Shown here piece after piece: positions 19,926 through 31,500 of a stretch of DNA of 64,000 nt. Origin of the DNA: Didymella arachidicola (Eukaryota; Ascomycota; Dothideomycetes; Pleosporales; Didymellaceae). Each line of letters starts with the position of its first letter. Position 1 is the stretch's first letter. The translations under genes and the position numbers were made by a program. Below the pieces are notes generated by a model. The model worked only from the letters and a program-made list of their open reading frames with translations. It did not search any database and was not told the DNA's origin. The DNA is taken from contig CM049990.2 of assembly GCA_016630955.3 (NCBI GenBank), positions 558,001-622,000 of the forward strand. Reading direction: 5' to 3'.

Positions 19926-21239
19926 TCAGGAAAGAGGTTCCGAGTAGTAGATCCCTTTACGGCCAGTCTTTTCGTTGAAGTCTGCTAATGCCTCTCTCAA
20001 TCCAGGCCACGAATTAACGACGGTTGGCATGCCTTCGAGTGTTCGAATGTAGTTTTCGCTGACTTGGTCCAGACGTTTATGAGCGTGCGCACCTTTGGGT
20101 AGCCTGAATTTCTCATACGGCGAAGGTCCACCTCGACTTCGTCTAGGCGCTTGTACTGGGTCTTGCGCCGCAGGATATTCAGTTGTCGCTGCCTGGCGCA
20201 CCTGCGAGCGATTGTAATCGAATGCCTCTTTCAGACCGGGATGTCTGCCGTCAAAGACGAAAGGTTGCCCGCCAATTGTGCGCAAATAGCTCTCTGGCAC
20301 ATCTGAGATATGGCTGCCCTTGTATCTGCCCCAGTCGAACACGTAGTCCTTGACGAAGTCATGGTCAGGCAGTCGTGGTCTGGTAGGTCTAGCGTTCGAC
20401 GAATTGTTTGTGGCCGGCTGCTGTCCTCTCGGGAAATCGGACACATACATGCTTGATCTCGTGGAGTTGTCGCCAGCATCTCTGGACGGCGCAAAAATTG
20501 TCGTGTGCATTGGCAGCGCCTTATGGGTGTTCGCTGCCCAATTGTAGTTGTCGGTGAAAGTAGCATCAATCTCGACAGCCATGGCCTCTCCGCTGGCATC
20601 GAACCTGCCCTTCTTTCTTCTATTTAGAGGGAAACCAGCCTGATGCATGCTGTGGTAGATTGTTACTGCCTCCAGCGCGGTAAACATGATTTCCGCTCCT
20701 CGCGGTCTTCCTTGTTGTGTCCGAACTTCTCCAAGATTGATCATCATGTCGTCGGTGCTTTCGTCTGTATCGAGTTCGCTGATGGTATCGCCCATGTCTG
20801 AGTCGTCGTTGGTGAGCTTCCCATCCTCGAGGTCCGAGTCGTCGTCCGAGTCGTCGAACGCGGTAGGGTCGACTGCGGTGCCACCGCTTGCGCGAGAATT
20901 GTTGTTCAGAGCACCAAACTGATTGCCGCTCCTATGGGCCTCGACGAACGAACGAAATTCCTCTGCGCCATCTTGAGTGTTTCTGCCACGCGAATAGCGC
21001 GATTTAAGCTCTCCTGGCCCGTTCTGACTGCTCTGACCGCGTGTTGGTCGACCTCCAACGTTTCCTCCGCGACCGCCGCGACCTCGGCCGCGTCCTCTTC
21101 CAGGCTTCCCTCTCGCCGGCGCTGCTGATTTCGGCTTCTGGGGTGCAGTAGGTTTTGTGATTGCGCCTTTCTGTGCAGCGACGCGTGCACGCCGCTTCTG
21201 GCAGGGACGCGGCATGGCGCGTCCTTTCACGACCTGCAT
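19926..21239 (-). CDS. Nuclear-type protein with GRYKG repeats (tandem paralogue B)
   Basis: 437 residues if the ATG at 21239 is used; the next ATG at 21215 (MPRPCQKRR) is equally plausible. An RGG-like basic tract (RGRGRGRGGRGG) and an acidic stretch (FDDSDDDSDLED) fill the first half. The second half repeats the block order of its neighbour: IMFTALEAVTIYHSMH, AMAVEID, then YVFDWGRYKGSHISDVPESY with YLRTI, and a degenerate copy HKRLDQVSENYIRTLEG. Gene B lies about 150 nt upstream of gene A on the same strand, so an old tandem duplication is the simplest reading. The RGG and acidic tracts suggest an RNA- or chromatin-associated role, which is inference only. Confidence 0.65.
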   Translation of the reverse strand: MQVVKGRAMPRPCQKRRARVAAQKGAITKPTAPQKPKSAAPARGKPGRGRGRGRGGRGGNVGGRPTRGQSSQNGPGELKSRYSRGRNTQDGAEEFRSFVEAHRSGNQFGALNNNSRASGGTAVDPTAFDDSDDDSDLEDGKLTNDDSDMGDTISELDTDESTDDMMINLGEVRTQQGRPRGAEIMFTALEAVTIYHSMHQAGFPLNRRKKGRFDASGEAMAVEIDATFTDNYNWAANTHKALPMHTTIFAPSRDAGDNSTRSSMYVSDFPRGQQPATNNSSNARPTRPRLPDHDFVKDYVFDWGRYKGSHISDVPESYLRTIGGQPFVFDGRHPGLKEAFDYNRSQVRQAATTEYPAAQDPVQAPRRSRGGPSPYEKFRLPKGAHAHKRLDQVSENYIRTLEGMPTVVNSWPGLREALADFNEKTGRKGIYYSEPLS

Positions 21240-21831
21240 GGGTAGTTGTCGAGCACTTTGAAGATGACGCCTGAATGTGCGGCGGTCTTAAATGTGGGCA
21301 CGGACCGAGCGACCCTCATTCCAGTTGACGAACTGCTACACCACCAGAAACATCACGCATGGCAGCTTATCGCGTGTCAGCGAAGGCACGCAGAAGGATC
21401 GAGGGCTCCTGAAATTCTGGTTCCGATTGCTCCTCAGAACGGCTCTGTTCCATCATTTGCCAAGATTGACGCCCCTCAGGATTTGGCCCAACCCTACCTG
21501 CATCCATGTATGCCTTGAAACCCGCACTTTCGACGGGTGTTTACCCAAAGCTTCCAAGGCACTGCAAATATCCGGCTCAGGTACTGGCACCAGGTCGTGT
21601 ACTACGTGGATTTCCAATGAGTAGCCTATAGTTGTACTCAGTTACCCAGAGGAACGACCTGCAGGATGCCCAGCCACATCCATGGATCCTGGCAGCCGCC
21701 GGGCTGACTGCAGATGCTCAGCCTCAGACAACTTGACATTTGTGTAAAAGCCCAGCGCCTGCTGCCTCAACACGACTGAATTCTTGCTGCCACTCATTCG
21801 AGTCTGGCTGACAACTGCTGGTCAGCACACT
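21240..21831. other. Divergent spacer
   Basis: The upstream regions of paralogue B (minus) and of the STAND-type gene (plus). No gene recognised. Confidence 0.45.
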
Positions 21832-24342
21832 ATGGCAGGCCCCTTCTCAGTTGTCGCAGGCATCGTTGGCGTTGCCGCTGCGAGCGCTCACCTAGCAAAC
21901 AAAGTACACGACTTCACGGACAAGGTGAAAACTGCACCCACTCAGATGCACGACGTTGCATTCGAGATGTCTCAGCTATCTAGTATATTCAGGCTTCTTG
22001 CGACCGTATTGGAAGAAGGACGTGACGCCTACGACCCTCAAGTACTGACAGACGCTGATTCGATCTGCCATCGAGTTAGAGGTCTACAAGATGAGATCAA
22101 CAAGTTGATGAAAAAGAACAGAGGCGACAGGGGCAGAATCGGTATCCCGTCACGGATCAAGTGGGTCTTGAGTTATGGTAGAGTAGTAGAACTTTTGGAT
22201 CGCATCGAGGCGGCTAAGTCGTCCCTGAGTCTTCTGCTCGAGTCTTCTGCTCGATACTACACAACTTGCCGTGGCATCGAGAGAACCGAGATCATCGGAC
22301 CAAGAGTGAGTTGACAGTAACCTGATAATGCACAGCACTGACTGATTTAGGATTGAGCGATTGAAACAGATGGTCACTGCTGGTGTCAAAGAGATACGGC
22401 AATGTGTTATAGGTCTCCAGACAGCGAAACCGGCGCTCATGTTTGAGTCTCCAAAGTTGTTGACAGAGGGGCCATCGTCTCAAAAGCCAGGGTCTCGCGC
22501 ATATCCGTGGTTGTCCTTGCTACCTGCAGTGCCTCCTGCACCCACTGAAATCTCCAAACGTCGGGACCTTCTAGAGAGCGGTGATTCCGTTCAAGCCATA
22601 GAGCCCAGCAGCTCTCAGTTCGAGACCGCGTCATGGCTGTATAGCATGACCTTGGCACCTGCCAAAGATGTCCAAGAAGATCCCATATTCGTCTCAGAGG
22701 ACGAAGATGAGCCGCTTCCAGATCAAGCTCTCGGCGGTCCCCGTGATTTTCCCCGGCGGAGAAATCCAGAGACGACAACTTCTACGCGTCGCAACCCTTG
22801 GGCTGGCGGAATGCAGATAGTAAAAGCTCCTCCACCGAAGCAGCTTTATGAGCTTTCCATTTCGACTATTGCTCAAAAGCTTATCAAGAAGTGGACTTAC
22901 CTGGATCCAGGCATAATTTTGCCAGAGGACGGAACAGCTAATGGCGGTGATCTTGATGCTGCTACGGATAGCCCTGACGAAGACGAAGGAAATGATCAGC
23001 TATTTCCTGAACCACTCAGACGAAGGTTTACGTTCCAGGAATACGATCAAGAATTGGAGTCAGGTGATATACACAATAACCCTCGCAGAGAGAGCACGAA
23101 GGGGACGACGACGGTGAAGACAGTTGGTCTGATCGAGATTCCTTCAGTAGTGCACAACACGGCAGCCTATCGAAGGTCCGTGAGCACTTTAAGCCTCGTC
23201 CCTTTGCTTATTTGAATCCTGAACCGCGCTTTGAAACTGACCTTCATAGGGACAAGCGAAGTGCAAGACCCGCTCTAAGCGTAACCATTAACAACACGAC
23301 CAGTTCTGAAGATGAGAGAGATGCCATATTCCGACCCTCGAGGGTGCGTAGGCGGTCCAGCCCAGGGCCCGCATCTAGATCGCGAGGCAGGCCTAGTGGA
23401 TGGACCCTCGAAGATGAAAAGGAAGGAGTTAGACGCCTAGCAAAGCTTGAGACAGGAAAAAGAGGAGAGGAGACAGAAAGACGAGAAGAGATGTTGTGGA
23501 GGAAGTTGGAGCTCAAGTACATCCAAGATCGTCAGGAGCGGGAGAAAGAAGAAGAGCGCATCAAGCGCCAAGAAGAATTATTTAGTTTGGATGGGGCACT
23601 CAAGCGCGAACGCGAACGCGAACGCGAACGCGTCCAGCGCGAGGCAGAAGAGAACAAAAGGACAGCACAGGAGAAAGCACAAACTGATGCCAAGTTCGAA
23701 CGCTTGGAACAACTCATAATCCCTCAACAACATGCTCAACTCGCCAAAGACGAGGCCAAGAAGCAGAATGAAGCTGAAGCTGCCCTACAGGCAGCAGCAG
23801 CAGCAGCAAGAAAACGTGCGAATGACGACAAGTTGGCCAGACTAGAAAAGCTAATCTTGGAGCAAAAGGCTAACCAGCTTCAGCGAGAAGCAGATGCAGC
23901 GGCTCAACAGGCAGCTGAGAGGGAAGCACATGACGCAAAGGTGCGCAAGATCGCCGAAGAGAAGGAGGCGGCTACCGAGATGGCGAGACGCCTCCAGGAA
24001 GTCGCACAGAAAGCGCGCGAAGAAACAGAAGACCAATTCGCCAGAGATTTAGCACAAGAACGAGAGCTGCGGGTGAAAGCCGAAGTGATGGCTTTGGCGT
24101 TGCAGCAGCCACCGCGCAGTGAGTCTGGAAGCGATAGTGTTTTCACCGACGATCTACGTTCAGCGTCTAATACTCTGGTCAACCTGATTTACGGAGAAGA
24201 TCCAGAGATCAGATGGTACCAGACCGCAAAGGGCCCGAAACGAGTCGATGTCAGCGACGGTTACTTCGCCCGAAAGATTTTGGAAGATATACAGCAGAAG
24301 CCTTGTCCTTTTCCGGAGTGTCGACGGCTACTCCCCGATTGA
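21832..24342 (+). CDS. STAND-type N-terminal domain plus long coiled coil protein
   Basis: Exons 21832-22305, 22370-23175 and 23250-24342 join in frame (introns 64 and 74 nt, GT-AG) and give 790 residues. The N-terminus (MAGPFSVVAGIVGVAAASA, then helices with FEMSQLSSIFRLLATVL) matches the helical N-terminal domain common to fungal STAND/NLR-like and related proteins. A disordered middle (acidic SEDEDEP) follows, then about 250 residues of Glu/Arg/Lys/Ala coiled coil with a perfect RERERERERV run and an alanine run. The frame ends at CRRLLPD just after KPCPFPECRR. Related fungal proteins usually continue into a C-terminal domain, remnants of which lie downstream at 24343-25269. So this product may be truncated and the gene may be decaying. 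The first splice (phase 0, acceptor at 22368-22369) is the only one found that keeps the frame. Confidence 0.6.
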
Positions 24343-25269
24343 TGGGAAACAGCACGAGCAAGAGTTTCCCGATATAGGCACTAACCTAACATCAAATTCG
24401 GGAAAACATCATCTCGTGTTCTCAGCTAGCGCGAATGGCAACTCGCCTGAGTGCAGTTCAATGACAGCGAGCCTGAGGAGCCAAGGTTTTGGATCGCTGT
24501 TTGAAATCGACCCAGGACGGACAATCAGCAAATCGTCCTTATATGGGAAGGCATCGTCAGCTTCGCCCACAGGCGAATTTCGTAAGGATTGTCTCGAACG
24601 AAACAGCAACGACGCCTTTGTCGATAGCTCGCTGCTCTGGCAGAAGCTTCCACGACATGGCCAAAGTGAGCTCTACCTGTCACTTTGTAAGACAGGGTGG
24701 AGATCAACATACTTGCGGACCTCTGGTAAGAGCCACTGCTGTGTCTGTGAAGTCGCTGCTGATGATCACTCCAGAGAAAGGCTAAACATGGTTCTTTGGT
24801 GAACGTCCTGTACACGTGCGCTTCAACCAACCTGATTATTCACCATGTTTCACAGACTCTGAGAGCGACCCTGAGCATGCGTGTGTGTTGATTGGCACTG
24901 ATGTAGTAGGTGAAGATGCTCTTCGTCTCACGGGTATCGAGTACCAGCAGTCACGGGCAGGGCGCTGGAAACTCGAGCCTACCATCACCTACGTGAGTAT
25001 TGCCATAAACTTTCAGCTGTGCTAAGCTGACATGATGAAAGGATGACATCGCATCTCTAGTAGCTACTTCTTTCTCATTGCGCGAGATGAGTCTCCGCAG
25101 TTTGGCACGCAAGGCATTTAGCAATCCCGCAGCAACCAAAGCTTTGAGCAATGACATTGCCAGCTCACACGTGCCCGCTATTCCTACACTGAAAGCTTTC
25201 GGTCATAATTCCGAGGCATCTCTCGGGGCACAGGAAGGTAATGAAGAGGGCCTTGGTGGTACAGCGTGA
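24343..25269 (+). pseudogene. Displaced or decayed C-terminal domain of the preceding gene
   Basis: Another frame is open from before 24343 to 24780 and reads ASSASPTGEFRKDCLE, then LYLSLCKTGWRSTYLRTSG. A GTAAGA donor and an AAAG acceptor (about 24724 to 24780) would join it to TWFFGERPVHVRF, but the first codon after the join is TAA (24783-24785). That TAA is one C-to-T step from CAA (Gln). The sequence goes on (EHACVLIGTDVVGEDAL, RAGRWKLEPTITY), crosses a clean 49-nt intron (24993-25041) and ends DDIASLVATSFSLREMSL to the TGA at 25269. The order recalls the conserved C-terminus of fungal proteins carrying the same N-terminal domain. One frameshift near 24320 and one stop separate it from the upstream exons. 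A separate functional gene is possible but no good start is seen. Confidence 0.5.
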
Positions 25270-26129
25270 TCTTGAAAAGCAGTACATCTCATGTTTGGAT
25301 ATCATCCAGACCTATGACACAATGAATCGAATCGCTCCTCGGAATTGCGGGTTTAGTTTTCACCATGGGACGTTCCTTGCATGATCGAATGTAATATCAC
25401 GGTATGACAACTCTCCAGCACACTAGGTGTAGCCGAGTCATTGAGCTGCAATGGTGACGGAAAGACCATTTCAACGATATGTCTGCGATGCGAAGCCTAT
25501 CGTTCGTATCTCGCTGCGAAGTATGTATTGCTTCGATAGGACTCTAGACAGAGTAAAACTACAACCAAGGAGCAGGTGTGCTCACCTCTGCCACCCAGTA
25601 AAGACAGGCCATCGGATCTCTACGCTGCTATGTATCGAAAGGCAAACATGCCGGGCTTGATATCTCTTTCAAACTGACGATTCTCATAGAGGCATTGCTG
25701 TACAAAATTGCTGACTACGTAGTTCTTTATTTCAATAAACAGTTGAGCTTCATAGTCTCACGACATCGAAGTGTTGATTCATCCATTTTCAACGGACACG
25801 TCATCTAGAAGGCCACGATAGAAGGTTTTTGTATGGCCACGAGAGGCTGAGCAAGCGAAGGAGGTGGGCGAGAAGTCAGCAGGCGCAGGTGGAGAAAGCC
25901 CCGGTGATTGGTCTGCTCGGACTCTTCACGTGAGTGGCTGCGCTAGGTATTATGTCTAGTCTCGATACAGAAGCGCTAGCTAGGATCCTTCCACTGGACT
26001 GGCTTACCGGGCATCGCGACTTCCTTACTGTGTACAGCCCCGTCAGGCGTTCACAGCTCAATGTCAGACCTTGGGGAAAATGCGAGTCTTTACTCCTGAC
26101 ATGCACTTGACTTGTGCGAGCTGTTCGAG
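25270..26129. other. Spacer, nothing recognised
   Basis: About 0.86 kb without credible coding sequence, upstream of the third Zn2Cys6 regulator. Confidence 0.5.
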
Positions 26130-27844
26130 ATGCTGGACGTCGCAACGCCTATCGAGAACAGGAGACGGGGCCCAAAAGTGAGGACAGGCTGCTTCACTTG
26201 CAAGTAAGAATACATTTGGGAGGCTACGCGAGTATGTTGTCGCTAACTGTGCTGTATAGAATCAGACGAGTCAAATGCGGCGAGGAAAAGCCGAAATGCT
26301 CAAGGTACGCGCTAACGAACCCTCTAGGGCGAAGCGGAGTGCTCGAGGTTCTTATACTAGCGACAGCTGCAGCTGACTGTCCACGTAGGTGCACGAGCAC
26401 GGGGCGCAAATGTGACGGCTACCCCAAGCCTAAAGACACCTTCCAGATCCAGGTCTTCACTCCGGGTGAGCCAGTAATGAAGCTTCGACCTGCAGTGTCC
26501 CAATTCTCTGGACTGGGTGATAGCACCAAATATCTGGAATTCTACCATCAGTGCGCGGTCCCTTCGCTATCGAGTCGGTTTGACCATGAATTCTGGTCGA
26601 AGACTTCCCTGCAAATTGCTCACACGGAGCCAGCCGTTCGTCATGCAATCATTGCGTTGGGCTATCTCAACCAGACAGAGCCGGGTAGCTTGAAGCACGC
26701 TCGGTCCAGATTTCAGGTCGTGCATGGTAACAAGATTTTCTTGAATCACTACAACGAAGCTGTCAGAAAGCTCGTCAACCGCATGGCTGACCCTTCTTAT
26801 TCACCAGAAATTGGGTTGGTCACTTGCTTGCTCTTCGTATGCATCGAGTTCCTGCGGGGGGATTACTGCACAGCGTTCACTCACATGACCAACGGACTAC
26901 GACTCGTCCGCGAGTGGCAGCAGCAGCAAAGGATCGACTCTCCATTCGATGATATTGTCTGCACCAATAGTACTGAGAGCTTGATTCAAGACATCCTTCT
27001 GCCGATGTTCCAGCGTGGCATGACGTCAGCACAGTTGTACGGCGTTCCCACCGAGGACCACTTCGAGATGGCTTTCCCACATCCTGATAGCTTCGTACGA
27101 CTACCCTTCACCTTGCAGGAAGCTGAGCGCTCGTCACGGGAGCTGCGTAACGCATCAGTCCTCTTCCTCCGTCAGACTGGCAACAAGCATTCGAAAAAGA
27201 TCCCCCTCGATGAAAAAGACTTCGAGATCCAGGCTCAGCTGACCGAGTGCCACCGAGTCTGGTTCGAACGCGCGCAAATGATGGAAGACAGCCAGCAATA
27301 CACAGGCGACGAATCCATCGCACTTAGTAATCTGAAAGTCGCACTCTACGCCACAACAACCTACGTTGGGTGTGCAGGCAGCGTGCTGCAGGTCCCGTAC
27401 GATGCATACCTCCACGTCTTCCAAGCACTCGTACGCCATGCGGAGATCGTAATCGATGCACTGCACACCGTCAACCCTCACGCCGCAAGATTCACTTTCG
27501 AGATCTCAGTCGTAGCTCCGCTCTTCCACACCGCAGGTCGCTGTCGCTGTCCAGTCACGCGCCGAAAGGCTGTCTCATTGCTTGCTCGACGGCCACCACG
27601 CGAGGGCTTGTGGGATCCTGAACAGTACGTGCTCGTTGCGAATCGCATTATTGAATTGGAAGAGCGGGAGTTGGACCCGGAGACCGGGTGGCCGCCCGAG
27701 CGAGCTAGGTTCTATAGCAGCGTTGTCGACGCGAATATGGATGCGCAAGGAGGGTTTTGGGTGATGTTCGAGCCGTCAGAGTGGGTGGGTGAAATGGATG
27801 AGACGGGGAAGCAAAGGCTGATTTATGAACGTTTCAATATGTAA
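26130..27844 (+). CDS. Zn(II)2Cys6 transcription factor
   Basis: Exons 26130-26203, 26260-26304 and 26389-27844 give 524 residues. Both introns (56 and 84 nt) fall within the zinc cluster; the spliced sequence is RRGPKVRTGCFTCK, IRRVKCGEEKPKCSR and CTSTGRKCDGYPK, with all six Cys in standard spacing. The remainder is the usual middle homology region: FYHQCAVPSLSSRFDHEFW, then AVRHAIIALGYLNQ, then a C-terminal fungal-specific half ending EWVGEMDETGKQRLIYERF. Proteins of this shape are common Ascomycota regulators often annotated beside C6 factors of secondary metabolism, but no biosynthetic genes are near. The start ATG gives a short leader (MLDVATPIENRRR) before the cluster, as is typical. 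Confidence 0.85.
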
Positions 27845-28550
27845 TTTAGCAAGCTCTATTGATGCTTGAGATGAATCTGACAGCTGGCCGGAAACGAGTC
27901 TGAATGTTGGAGGATGCTTGTTGATCATATCCCCACTCTTCGAGTCTCGCTTGCCATACTCGCAATGTTCATGCAGTTGTCCAACTGCTACCGGTACTTG
28001 AATTATTCTTGATTAAAATTGAGCCGACCCACAACATCGGACAAACATATCAACGGAATGCCTTCAGCTTCTCACGGCCATATTCGTGTCAAAGAAAAGG
28101 CCACAGAAAGGAACGCTGAGGGTCGTGGGGGCTATGCCTTCAGCCTATACTTCGATAAATAGCGACCATACTGATCTAATCCTGTGCGCGGGATGCTATA
28201 CATCTGCTTGTCCAGAATAGCACCCCGTAGCAAGTCTGCTCACACACCTGAGTGGTCTCGACAGTAGGCACCATCTGCCGGGAACGCTGACGCAACGCAT
28301 CGTCATCATTTGCCATATCCTCATTATGTGAGACAAGCTGCGATAATCGCCTCGGTACCGTCATCGCTTGTCGGAATGGCTGCCCCAGCCCTGAATTGGA
28401 AGTTCTTGTGTTGTACATAGCGGTGACGAGAGGAAAGACGATGATGCCAGGCATCAGCGTTGGGTCAAGGCCTGTAGAAAAGTTGAAGGTGGGCCGTTGC
28501 CAGGCTGAACTATAAAGCTGCTGTGACTGGTTCTGCTGGTTTGCTCTCGA
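27845..28550. other. Convergent 3' spacer
   Basis: Between the Zn2Cys6 gene (plus) and tfc3 (minus). Nothing recognised. Confidence 0.5.
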
Positions 28551-31500
28551 TCAACCTTCCATCTCCCCCTCAGCGTCGACCTCGTAAGCGTCATCGACAT
28601 CCTGCATGTCGATTTCCTTGCCTGCAGGGGTAGCGACTGCGGGGCTTTGCACTGCGTTTGCATCGCCCTCGCATGTAGGTTCAGGCTCAGCCCGTTGCTC
28701 TGAGGCGTTTGCAGGTTGACGAGGAACAGAAGACTTGGATATGCTGGAGGCAATCTGCTCCCTCACAATCGCGTATTGCTCATTCGGATGGCGCATGATG
28801 CTCGCACTCGCACGCGTCGCACCTTCGCGTTCATCCTCAGATGGGGCATCAGACTCCTCGTCATCACTAGGCGAGCGTCCAGCACCGCGATCTTGTAACG
28901 TGGCGTATCTGAGGTGATACTTGTCCCGCCACTGCTGCTTCTCATGCTTCTTATGTTTTCGCTTGACATGTGTATTGAGCCAGTCGTCCTCCAAGTCGTG
29001 CAAGATGTCACCGAATGCAGCCCATATGCAAGGTAGAGTAATATAGCCGCCGCCGATGGTCTTCTTGACTGCATTGATGGACTCTAGCCATTGCAGAACG
29101 AGTTGGATCTCGAAGATCTCAGTCGTGTACTCGTCGCAGTTGGCGTGAATATCCTCCACTGTCGCACCAGGCTGGAAGATGAGAGGCTGGAGCACCAGAT
29201 TGAGGATGCGATACCACCAGGGCCAAGTGACACTCTGGCCATCCATGCTGCTCCAGATCGGCAGGAGGGCATTGGCGTCATGCTTGCCGGGCAGTGGCGG
29301 TTCAGGCAAAGGATACCACTTGGCCAAGCTGCTTGTTGTTTCCTCGAACGTTGCAGCTGTTGGCTGCAATGGGTTTCCGTAGTCGTACATCTCTGTAGGA
29401 ACAATGTGGATGTCCCAGAACAAACGTTGCCGGTCAATGCCTCTATGCACATAGTCACCTTCCATGAAGCCCCACACCGACAGCCGTGGCAGAGGGGCGC
29501 CGAAATCGCTGTTCACAGCTGGGACCTGATGAATAAATTTGACTTTGCCGTCACTGAGCAATGACATGATGGCCATGACGGCGCCATCTGGCTCGGCACG
29601 GGAAATGGAGTAAATCCGCTTTTCGCGATCGTCATTTGTGAAAGCGGCATCCATATCTTTCTTGACTCTGACAGCAGCCATGAAGTCGCTGAGCTCGAAA
29701 GTGCGGCCATATTGCTTCGCGAGTCTTGCTGTAAACGTGTAATTCCTACCAGGCAGAAGTCGCTTGAGCTTACGCATTCGTAGCATCTGTCGATCCACGT
29801 ACTCGCCCACAACCTTCGCGAGCACAGGATCGCCAAGCGTCCTAAGCTTCTCGTGCGCTGTCTTGCTGTCGTATCGATCTTGGGGTGTAGATGTATTTGC
29901 GCGAATCCATGATCGGGCTTTGAGCTCGGTTTCGTCAACGGGCGTTCGTCGTGTGTAAGTAGTGTGGAGAGGTGCAGTGAAGGGATACTGAAGCTGCAGC
30001 TGCGTACGCACTCTGTCTGCAATCTTCTCGCGATACCACTTCGGTCGGTCCAGAGCTTCGAAGCTTGATAAGTCGACGATGAAATGCTGTAGCGCTTCGC
30101 GATACACTGGCAAGGAGAGCTCTGGATAGACACAGGTGTGCATAGCCCATCTCACAAGATTTGCCCAATCGTACTTCGCGGGATCTTCGATCGCTGCGAT
30201 CCGGTTGTCCTCATACGCCTCTAGAAAGCGGGCCTCGAAATCGTTCATCAAGTCTGCAATCTGTTGGGACATGTTCGTTTGCATCCAGTCCCATAAGGCC
30301 TTTGTCTTCGCAAGGTCAAAGTCCTTGGCATCAAATACTTTCTTGACAACACTCCAATCAATGCTACCTTCTTCCCCTGCCATGCATGAAGCGATGGTGA
30401 GGGTACAGACCAGCTTCTTGAACTTATCGACAGGGTCTTGGCTCTCGGCATACTTGCGCTCGTACTGTTGCTTGTTGAGACGTGCCTTCTTTTTCTCGGT
30501 CCAGCTCCGATACTTCTTCTTTGTCTGCGACTTCTGCTCAGAAGGGTGATAAACAGGCTCATTTGGATCACCAGTGAGACCAGTAAGGCGTTCGAGCAGC
30601 GTAGGAGGTGCATCATTTTTGCTTCCTCGCTTGGCTTTGGCTTTCTTCTTGGCTTTCGCTTTAGCCTTCGCCTTCGCTCTGGCTTTGGCTTGAGCCTTGC
30701 TGAGCTGCATTAGGGGGATATCATCTTCGCTATCGGAGGACGTCGAGGAAGTGTCAGACGAGTACGATTCGTCGCTCTCGTCGCTGGGACTGATAACAAG
30801 ATTTGCCTCCGCAACCGGGACAGGCCTATCCGTGCCAAAACGAACTTTCTTGCTGGGCTGCTCCGACGCAGGTTCAACAATACGGACTCGTTTCCGACCT
30901 TTTGCTGGTGCGGTAGACGTGTTAACAGGTTGTGCCGGGAGTGGGACATTGAACAAGTCGATTGCACGAACACGGCCAAGTTCTGTGGAGAAAGTCCCAT
31001 TCGTTGGATAGAAGCGGACAATGGGCGAGGTGATCGAAGAGACATAGAACTCGATCTTGGCAGGCGCGGGATCCGTAGTGGCCGATGCTTCGGGTTGGCT
31101 CACGGCGGGACCAAGACAGGGCTCATCCCACGTCAACGACCCACCGTGCTGAGATTCGTCTTCTGCCGTGCCGACTTCCTCAGCTATACTCTCCTCGAAC
31201 TCTGGATCCAACGGTGCTGAGGATGCAGCCGTTACTGGTGCACGTCGGTATCGTTTATTCTTGTCGTTGAGACTTGCGAGACGTGCACGCTTTGCTCGCG
31301 GCTGTCCGTCAACCTTCGCAATCTGCTTTAGAGGAGCCTCCACCGCCAAGTTCTGAGCGTCCCGCGCGAGTTCTTCGTTCTTCTGCTTATGGTAATACCG
31401 TCTTCGACGCTCGAGATTAGCCTCCTTGATCTTGTTCTTAAGACTAGGGTTGAGACTCGCCAGGGTGACGGTCTCGTCTTTTGGCGCGACTGGCATGGGT

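Noticed and set aside
1..28000. A secondary metabolite gene cluster around the three Zn2Cys6 factors
   Set aside because: No PKS, NRPS, terpene synthase, P450 or similar core gene is visible, and the regulators are far apart.
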